Source of the DNA: Panagrolaimus kolymaensis
Lineage: Eukaryota > Nematoda > Chromadorea > Rhabditida > Panagrolaimidae
Length of the DNA stretch: 64,000 nt
Assembly: GCA_028622995.1 (NCBI GenBank)
Contig: JAJQJQ010000035.1
Span: 2,646,289-2,710,288 of the forward strand
Reading direction: 5' to 3'
Shown: positions 56,761 to 64,000 of the stretch, piece by piece
Layout: every line of letters begins with the position of its first letter
Numbering within the stretch: the first letter of the stretch is position 1
Program-made: the position numbers and the translations under genes
Notes under the pieces: generated by a model
What the model was told of the DNA's origin: nothing
Databases searched by the model: none
Seen by the model: only the letters and a program-made list of their open reading frames with translations

Positions 56761-57689
56761 GGACGAACAAAAAAAACACGAGAGAGAAAACGAGGAAATG
56801 AAAACTTTGTTGGAAAAAAAAAATGGAAGAAGGAGCTTCTTTTGATTCTTTCGTTGTGAAATCTTTTTATGGAGATGAAAGCAAGTTTTTGAATTTTTCA
56901 ATGGACTTTTTTTTCAATTTGGATTTCACCAATCTTACATACATCAGTTTGGGTTTATTAATATTTTTTATAAAGTAATTAGATCATTGAACACCCATGC
57001 TGAAAAAAATGCAATTTTAATAAGCTTGGAGGTCATTAATCAAAGGCTTTCAAAGATTATCAATTTACTTTTGTCCTTTCTTTATTCATTTTTGAGTTGA
57101 TTTATTTATTCAAAAATCACACAATGTAATTTTGTAATAAAAACTACCCTTAGACTAACCCAGAAAATAAAGAAAATATTTTCATTTGTTGATCAATGAA
57201 TAAAGAATAATGTATGAGCCGTGGAACTTTGAAACTTTTAATTTGTTCCATTTTATCATTGAAAAGATGTTAGGTTTTTATATTCTCATATGTATTTGGA
57301 AGCTTTATTAAAGCTTCATGGGCGAACTATTATTTTTACAATATTCACTAAATTGAGACATTTTGTTGGGTAAAAAATTTTTTATGAATAAAATAAAGAC
57401 ATAGAAAAAAATTGAAAAAATGGTGGCATTATTTGTGATTTAAATCATTAAAAACATTAAAAGCAAAAATAACAGCAGCATCGAACCTTTTGGGGAATTT
57501 AACAATTAAAAAAGAGGTTTTTTTCAAAAAAGGTATAATAATTTTGCATTAAAACAAAAAAGAGGAAGAAGAGCAGCAGTAATCCGATTGGTAAAACACA
57601 AAAATGATGAGATCTTTTGTAGTTGCGTATTTGAATTATCTTAAAAGTTAACCATATTTTTTTAAATTTTAAATGAAGTGTTTAAGAGT
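56761..57689. other. Flank of Brr2 copy, AT-rich
   Basis: 56765-56930 carries a sequence repeated at 59925-60065 (see there). The rest is AT-rich with no gene; it includes the 3' flank of the AT-hook gene. Confidence 0.5.
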
Positions 57690-58697
57690 TTACTTTTTTG
57701 GTCGTCCTCGTCCTTTGCTGCTGGCGCTACTAGCAGAAGGAGCAGCAGCTGTGGTTGTTCCAGCAATAGGTTTAGCATTGGGAGCTGCAGCGCCTTTAGG
57801 TGGTGCACCACGTCCTCGACCTCCTTTTGGTGCAGATGGAACTGCAGCAGTTTGAGCATCATCTGAACTTTCAGTATCTGCTGCAATTTCTGCTGCTGAT
57901 GGTGGTGCAGCAGCAGCAGATTTTGGTTTATTATCTGTAGGTTTAGTCTGGAAAAAGAAAGATTTTAGTGAATTATGTTTGTTAGAATATTATATATTTT
58001 CGAACTTACTGTTGTTGTTCTTGCACTTGTTCGTGTTTTTTCAGCAGTAGGCTTCTGAAAGAAAGATCGGGGAAATTAATTTTATCATCCAATTAACTGG
58101 TTGACAGTAAACACACATCCCATCTTTTATAGCGCGATACAGAAAGAGTGATGTGCAAATTTAGTTCAATATTGGTTTGATCACTCATGAAAGTAAAAAC
58201 CTTGTTTTTAAGAAAAATTATTATTCAATTATTTGTCTCAAACTTTTTATATGAAATATTGTGCAAAAGTTTTTATTTTTTTGCAGAAAATTGAATTAAA
58301 AAAATCAAACAACTGAAAAACTCAATCAATAAAGTAAATGTAATGAATGACATGTTGTTAAATCATTGACCCAAATCACAAATAAGTGTTTACAAAAATA
58401 TTTTACCTCACAACTTTTCGATAATTTTATATTCATTTTAATTCCTCGACTCAAACTAATACCCTCAAAATGTATCAAAAATGAACGAACCTTAATTGCA
58501 CGGGATGCAGCAGCTACACCAACTTCACCTTTCTTTGGACGACCGCGCTAAAAAAAATGAAATAATTATTTTATTATCCAAAATCAATTTTTTCAACTCA
58601 AAAAAACTAATTTTTACCCGCGTTTGGATGCATCTCCACCTTTTGGAGATGTTTCTCCACCGGCATTTGGGGATGAATGTTCTTCTTCGGATGACAT
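57690..58697 (-). CDS. HMGA-like AT-hook chromatin protein
   Basis: Four exons on the minus strand: 58697-58618, 58547-58491, 58054-58010, 57947-57690, about 146 residues. The start MSSEEEHSSPNAGGETSPK is acidic/Ser-rich. AT-hook cores follow: RGRPKKGE at the start of exon 2, GGRGRGAPPKG in exon 4 and KGRGRPKK at the very C-terminus, in Ala/Pro/Ser/Lys-rich disordered sequence (AAAAPPSAAEIAADTESSDD). AT-hooks bind the minor groove of AT-rich DNA; HMGA proteins remodel chromatin and enhanceosomes. Exons 2-4 are all in phase 0, but exon 1 spliced at the canonical GT (58617) is one base short of phase 0, so either the splice site differs or a base is wrong in the CGCGGG run. The short length and composition otherwise suit an active gene. 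Confidence 0.78.
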
Positions 58698-59924
58698 TTT
58701 TAAAAAAATTAAATGTGGAGCTTTAAATTTAGAGAATCTAAAAAAATAAATATTGGTATTTAAATATTCCCTATTGAAAAAATTTATGGAGCTCCCGATA
58801 AAAGGGAGGAAAATGAAAAAATATACGCAGCACAAATAAGGGGAAAGTAAAAAATAAAAGCAAAGACACTTTTTTAAATAAAAAAAAGAAACGAAAAACA
58901 CGAACGACTACGCAGTGTTTTTGGTTGGATGTCAATGCTTTGCGCGCGTTTTTTTCTTCACCCTCTACTACGCCATTTTTTTTTCCAAACGAGAAATATT
59001 TTTAATGTTTTTGTCGATAACATTCTTTTCCTTCCATTCCTTCTTTTTTTGGACAATTTTTTTTTTGCAATGTCCGATGATGATTCTGTTGTTGTTGCAA
59101 TGTCTCAACAAAAAAGCATTGAAAAAAAAGGTTGAAGTAAATATACAAACAATAGCACGGTGATAAGTTAAACTAATTAATAAATGGGAAATAATAAATT
59201 TTATGCAGATTTTTATCGAAGCATTATGTAAAAATCGAAATTCACACTCAAACCCAATATTTTTCGACGACATTGCTGCCATGCCATGACAATCACAGCC
59301 ACCGCCGGCGGCGAGGTAATACTGATACGAAAATCCTGCCATTTAGAAAGAAGGTTTATGTTGTTAAAAAAGACAAATAAAAAAACAAAAGATCAAAAGC
59401 CCAGGAAGCTTGATTTTGTTTATTTAAAAAGCCTGAAAAAAGGAGAAGAAAGGAACCCAAGAATTACGCAAAAGTGTTTAAGATTAAATTTAAGTAATCA
59501 TGATGATGCAAAGTTATTTTTGCTTTAAACTTTCCAAATATTATCAATGATAAAAAAAATTAGTTCGTTAAAAAAGTGATTAATAATGATCTCTTTTCTG
59601 CAAAGTTGAAAGAAAAAGACAAGAAAAAGTTCGTTGCTTCAAAAAGAAAATGTCGGGGAAATTGCAGCTGCACTACATCAAGCCTAAAAATAAAACTTCA
59701 ATTTTTTGTAAACTTTTTCTCGATTTGTGTTTATTGACTTTAACTCTTTTTCTTTCCATTTTTATAACATAATTTTACATATTTAGGTATACTTTTTAGA
59801 TCATTTTGCTCAACTTGATGGAAGCTTCTTCGCTTATAAGATAATGTTTTAACATGTTCAATGGCCATCTTGTGGTGGCAAATGTTTTTATTTTAAAAAT
59901 ATTGGGTTTAATTAAACACGAGAA
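58698..59924. other. Upstream region of the AT-hook gene
   Basis: No credible gene; open frames here (58614-58901 minus N-terminal extension, 58915-59163, 59286-59528) are low-complexity. It must contain the AT-hook gene promoter. Confidence 0.5.
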
Positions 59925-60065
59925 ACAAAAAAAAAACGAGGAAATGAAAAGTTTTTGATGAAGAAAAAATGGAGGAAGCAACTTCGTTTGATTCTTTCGT
60001 TGTGAAATCATCTTTTTGTGGAGATGAAAGCAAGTCTTTGAATTTTTCAATTCACCTTTTTTTAA
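59925..60065. repeat. Second copy of the Brr2-upstream sequence
   Basis: Direct repeat of about 56765-56915, sharing ACGAGGAAATGAAAA, TTTGATTCTTTCGTTGTGAA and GGAGATGAAAGCAAG. It shows that material from the border of the Brr2 copy was duplicated in the same orientation across the AT-hook gene. Confidence 0.7.
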
Positions 60066-60297
60066 ATTTGAATAATTTTTTTCACAAACGTTAACCTTCA
60101 AAGATGATGTAATAGAATATAAGGAAAAAATAAAGTAATTTATCTGTTAGTAAGATTATGCGCGAGTTGAAGCTTTCGGGTGATCAATATTTTAGTTAAT
60201 AGGAAAGACAAAAACCTTTTTTTTTAAATTTTTATTTATAAACTATAACAACAAATAATAATTTAAATAGAACTTAAATCAACATATAAATAATAGG

Positions 60298-61419
60298 TTA
60301 GAAATCCCAAAAGGAATCTTCTACGCTACTTCGATCACCACTTTCCTCCCCCGTCTGGGTACCACCATTTTCTTCAACCGCTGCTTCAATGACTTCCATC
60401 TTAGCTTTCTTACAACCTTCATCACCACCACCTTCATTTGCTTCTCTTGCTGCATCTCTTGCTCGCTTGTTACGAGCTTCTCGCATCAAACGGCGTTCTT
60501 CTTCTTCAGCTCGTTGTTCATCTTCAATTCGACGACGATTTGTTTCATGTATGAGTTGTTCTTCTTCTCGGCGACGATGTTCTTCTTCTTCGTGAGCAAG
60601 ACGTTCCATTTCTTCTCGGCGACGATGTTCTTCTTCTTCTTCGTGAGCAAGACGTTCCATTTCTTCTCGGCGATGATGTTCTTCTTCTTCGTGAGCAAGA
60701 CGTTCCATTTCTTCTCGGCGATGATGTTCTTCTTCTTCGTGAGCAAGACGTTCCATTTCTTCTCGGCGATGATGTTCTTCTTCTTCGTGAGCAAGACGTT
60801 CCATTTCTTCTCGGCGATGATGTTCTTCTTCTTCGTGAGCAAGACGTTCCATTTCTTCTCGGCGATGATGTTCTTCTTCTTCGTGAGCAAGACGTTCCAT
60901 TTCTTCTCGGCGATGATGTTCTTCTTCTTCGTGAGCAAGACGTTCCATTTCTTCTCGGCTACGATGTTCTTCTTCTTGAGTAGGAAGTTGTTCTGGTTGT
61001 TGTTGAGCTTCTTCATCAGCAGCAGGTTGTTGGATGGCTTGTGGAGGACGTTCATTTCGGAAGACGATGCTTCTTACTTCTTCGATGCTTCCAACGAGGT
61101 ATGCGATGCCTGCATTGTACTGGGTGCTGTTGAGGTTAATCGATAAATTGAATGCACCTGGACGAGTTTCAGGTAGTAAGAACGCAACCTTGATTCCATG
61201 TTGTTTAAGGATGTTCAACGCATCAAGAACGTCTTTATCCGACCATAAATCATTAACAACAATATAAACATAACTTCCAGCTGACCACTTCATACGTGCA
61301 GCCCATTTAAGCATACGTGTACCAAATATTGGAGCATCAAATTTGACGATGTTGAAGTTGGTGAAATCCCAGGGGAACTTTAGTGGTATAGCAAGAATTT
61401 TCTTGTCTTCGATAACCAT
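60298..61419 (-). CDS. Unrecognised protein: conserved N-domain, 16-aa coiled-coil repeats, SFWDF tail
   Basis: Single exon, 373 residues, ATG at 61419. Residues 1-130: a globular-looking domain with DKKILAIPLKFPWDFTNF, GTRMLKWAARMKWSAGSY, VYIVVNDLWSDKDVLDAL, NILKQHGIKVAFLLPE and AGIAYLVGSIEEVRSIVF; alternating hydrophobic strands and helices suggest an alpha/beta fold. Residues 145-285: eight tandem 16-residue units of type REEMERLAHEEEEHHR (48 bp in DNA; one unit has an extra Glu), a highly charged single helix or coiled coil. Residues 290-340: basic (KRARDAAREANEG, nuclear-signal-like KKAKM), and the C-terminus is EDSFWDF. No signal peptide or membrane segment. Two truncated relatives occur at 21743-22078 and 25853-26095. 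I do not recognise the family and assign no function. Confidence 0.8.
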   Translation of the reverse strand: MVIEDKKILAIPLKFPWDFTNFNIVKFDAPIFGTRMLKWAARMKWSAGSYVYIVVNDLWSDKDVLDALNILKQHGIKVAFLLPETRPGAFNLSINLNSTQYNAGIAYLVGSIEEVRSIVFRNERPPQAIQQPAADEEAQQQPEQLPTQEEEHRSREEMERLAHEEEEHHRREEMERLAHEEEEHHRREEMERLAHEEEEHHRREEMERLAHEEEEHHRREEMERLAHEEEEHHRREEMERLAHEEEEHHRREEMERLAHEEEEEHRRREEMERLAHEEEEHRRREEEQLIHETNRRRIEDEQRAEEEERRLMREARNKRARDAAREANEGGGDEGCKKAKMEVIEAAVEENGGTQTGEESGDRSSVEDSFWDF

Positions 61420-61564
61420 ATTGAGAATACTGAAAACAATTTCTATTGTGAACCTTAGCTATTCAGGTGCAAGTAAGACAAAGTATTCAATAATTAGATG
61501 GGCAACATCTTACGGTAAAAGAACAACCGTCGGCATAAGGTTTAGAATCAAAAGGTATGGTTAA

Positions 61565-61595
61565 TGAGTCGAGCAAAATAGCTCGACAATTCATT
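61565..61595. other. Perfect short hairpin
   Basis: GTCGAGC and GCTCGAC form a 7-bp stem around AAAATA, 150 bp upstream of the SFWDF-tail gene. It could be a structured RNA or protein-binding site; function unknown. Confidence 0.35.
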
Positions 61596-61599
61596 CAAG

Positions 61600-62683
61600 T
61601 TTATTCATTATCAAAGAAAAACAAGCAGTGTTTATAAAACAACTCTTTTATTACAACAAAAACATAAAAACATAACAAAACAATAACAATACAAAACATC
61701 TTAATTCGCTTCATTTCTTCTTTGAAACCTAAAACACCTGAAACAAAAAGGTAAAACACAAAATGTCTCAAAGTTTAATCATGCAATTTCGCCCGTTAAC
61801 CAGATTGCAAGTTAATATTAAAAGCAATAATGCAAAGCATTAGAGCAAAAACAAAATAAGCAAAACATAAATTCTCTTGGCCCGGGCTCATCAGTGGTTT
61901 TCCAAGGAGTAAAATATAAAACATAAAACAAATCACCAAATAAACATTACGTTGATCATCATTGAAAAACATTCAGTATCAGTAGAGTAAAAACATAAGC
62001 GTTGACCATATCCATGAAAGAAACATAAACTTGAATTGCTTTATTGAGTAAAATCCATGCGAATGATTGATATTTTGAAAGATGTTAAAAACATCAACAG
62101 CACCATTGTGGATGAATACATGAGCTTCAATGACATTCTTGATAACATCATATCAAACCAATAACAATGATCAAAGAAGAGAAGCCACATTTAACATTGC
62201 ATTGTTTATGGTGCCATAGTATTAACATATACATGATGAATTGAAGTGTTGGAAATGCAGGAGATTTGCCACCATGTGAACCAGTAAAACCTAAAACTAA
62301 AGAAGAGTTATAGTACATAAACAATATTGCCTAAGGAATGGCCGACAAGTTATTTCGCTCGTTAACCAGATAACTTGACATATTAGTAACATAAACAACA
62401 TGAAAACTTTTTAAAACGATAAACCTCCTTTGGTTCGAGCTCTTCAGTGGCTAACCAAAGGAGAGAAAAAGAAAGAAAACCCATCCATCCATATAACATT
62501 TACTCATCAACAGCAATTGTCTTTGATTGAAGCAAAAAAAGATCCAAAAACATAATTGAAACGAAGCCACCAGCATACCAATGACATAACGTTAACCACA
62601 AAAGCAACTTTTGACCAAGAACATTGAAAACGAATATCACCTATTGGTTGTTGAATTTCTTTTGATCATAATAGCATCATAAT

Positions 62684-62760
<77 letters not shown>

Positions 62761-62773
62761 TATCATCATCATT

Positions 62774-62820
<47 letters not shown>

Positions 62821-64000
62821 TTCGGATTTACCATTAATAGAGTCGCAACATCAGCAGCTTCATTTCATTGACATCCGAAAGAGAACACCATCGAGTATTT
62901 GACCATTCAAGAGCACCAAATTGAAGCATAAGGGAAAGGGAAAACACGAATAAATGAGCACGAAATACATATGTAAGTATTGCGAATAAAAGGGGAAAGA
63001 AGTAAAGCATATTGGGAATAAAAAAGGAAAGATGGCTTTTTACAACCAAATGATCTAACAAACTGAGTGTTTCAGCTATCGCCATTAAGGCAATAATCTC
63101 ACGTTTGATGAATCAAAAATGGGCGAAATAAAGAAAGAAGAAGGTAAAAGAATTCTAAGCAAAGCATTGGAAAGATTCTCGACAGAAGAAAAAGGTCGAT
63201 AAAAAGTCGAAAAGGGAATATAAAAAACGGCAAGGATTTTGTAAGAAAAAACTCCAAGAAAATGAAGCAATAAAAAGGAGGGGAAAAAATCAGTCGGAAT
63301 CGTTAAAGGTGAAGATAAAAAATTCGATTGAAAAGAAGAAGATTGAGCAATCCAAAAGTTTTTGATTTTGGTGCGAGACATTTCATCAATGCTCTCTTGC
63401 TTTTAAAAAGCGCGAGCAGAAGCTTTCGTGTAATCACCTCAACTAGCTGCATGACATTCATTTACTCGGAAAAACGCGAGTAAGAAAGTTGAAAGGGCAA
63501 AGAAAGCAAAAAGCAAACGACTTTGAAACACTTCGAAAAAACCATTGAAAAAACATCGCCTGCTTTTTTAAGTAAAAAAACGAAAGTTCAACTTGTTTTT
63601 TTTCAGTTACCATTTGTGCAACAATAAGTCCATGATTTCAATAAATCAAAACAAACAAAAAAGCAACAGAGCTTTATCCATTGCTGCTGTAAATTTGTTT
63701 CATTTCAATAACATCCTCCATTCATTCCTTGAAAATAGCTTATTTTATGCAACTTTCATATTAAGAATTCATTTCATTGCTTTTTTCTAAACTTTGTTTT
63801 CATTCACATTTATGTAAACTTGTTGATTCTTTCGTAAAAATAAACGATACATAATTGAAGCATATGGTTTTCTTTCATTTCTTCTTTTGAATACCTAAAA
63901 CACCTGAAACAAAAAGGTAAAACACAAACATCTCTCAAAGTATGATAACTAATAACGAGCTATTTCACCCGTAAACCATATAGCAAGTTAATATTAAAAG
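61600..64000. repeat. Degenerate dispersed repeats, non-coding
   Basis: A ~120-bp block around CCTAAAACACCTGAAACAAAAAGG and CAAGTTAATATTAAAAG occurs at about 61700-61820 and again at 63870-64000; part of it (CGTTAACCAGAT, then TCAGTGG...CCAAGGAG) recurs at about 62345-62465. The sequence is therefore built of diverged copies of a roughly 0.5-2 kb unit. I see no coding region. Confidence 0.65.
62682..62820. repeat. (ATC)n microsatellite
   Basis: About 45 nearly uninterrupted ATC triplets, with two ATT interruptions near 62760 and 62772. Confidence 0.97.

Noticed and set aside
57673..57866. Plus-strand Ala/Arg-rich frames
   Set aside because: Antisense shadows of the AT-hook exon 4.
59286..59528. 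80-codon plus-strand frame as a gene
   Set aside because: Lys-rich, no conserved features and in the promoter region of the AT-hook gene.
60514..61146. Plus-strand 210-codon frame full of FFFSATMFFFFV repeats
   Set aside because: It is the antisense of the 48-bp coiled-coil repeat of the minus-strand gene; the repeat length keeps all frames open.

Overview
ORGANISM. The window is eukaryotic and AT-rich. Genes carry many short introns (about 45-120 bp, GT...TTTTAG or TTTTCAG) and the proteins are metazoan (THADA, CYP2-clan P450, EMI-domain receptor, secreted VWA protein, PAN-GH18 chitinase, HMGA-like protein). The intron style and gene set suggest an invertebrate, most likely a nematode; this is inference and no rRNA or other marker fixes the species.

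LAYOUT. (1) 1-9.2 kb is a graveyard: a broken copy of the spliceosomal helicase Brr2, a minisatellite-bearing repeat, a Dicer/RIG-I-type helicase scrap, an RNase H1 remnant split by a hAT-type MITE with an 8-bp target duplication, and a rearranged Helitron helicase. (2) 9.2-36 kb is mainly ordinary genes: a trypsin-like protease with lesions, a small secreted helical protein, an EMI-domain membrane protein (-), a seven-exon PAN-GH18 chitinase (+), a four-exon cytochrome P450 (-), a secreted protein with two VWA domains and one in-frame stop (-), and an intact eleven-exon THADA/Trm732 gene (+). MITEs and foldback repeats lie between and inside them. (3) 36.7-37.1 kb holds an aquaglyceroporin pseudogene. 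(4) 37.7-56.9 kb is a scrambled, partly palindromic block built of pieces of three large essential genes: Mdn1 (midasin), Rpn2/PSMD1 (proteasome) and Brr2. On the left they lie on +, on the right on -, mirrored about position 47,540. Two arms (about 42.17-44.94 kb and 50.13-52.90 kb) are nearly identical. Each side also has its own deletions, fusions and insertions, including a complete non-autonomous LTR element inside the left Rpn2 piece and a 2.95-kb segment with ~100-bp inverted ends in the middle. The Brr2 copy at 1-3.6 kb is the counterpart of the Brr2 copy at 55-56.8 kb. (5) 57.7-58.7 kb carries an AT-hook (HMGA-like) gene, 60.3-61.4 kb a single-exon gene with a conserved N-terminal domain, a 48-bp coiled-coil repeat and a C-terminal SFWDF motif, and 61.6-64 kb is repetitive and non-coding with a long ATC microsatellite.

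HOW IT FITS. The intact genes do not form an operon; they look like independent housekeeping, secretory and detoxification genes. The two unusual things are the inverted mosaic of exon-intron fragments from giant housekeeping genes (DNA-level copies, since introns are kept) and a small unrecognised protein family with three traces here (60.3, 25.9 and 21.7 kb). Because all calls come from reading translations by eye, family names for well-conserved proteins are secure but exact exon edges in pseudogenes are approximate.
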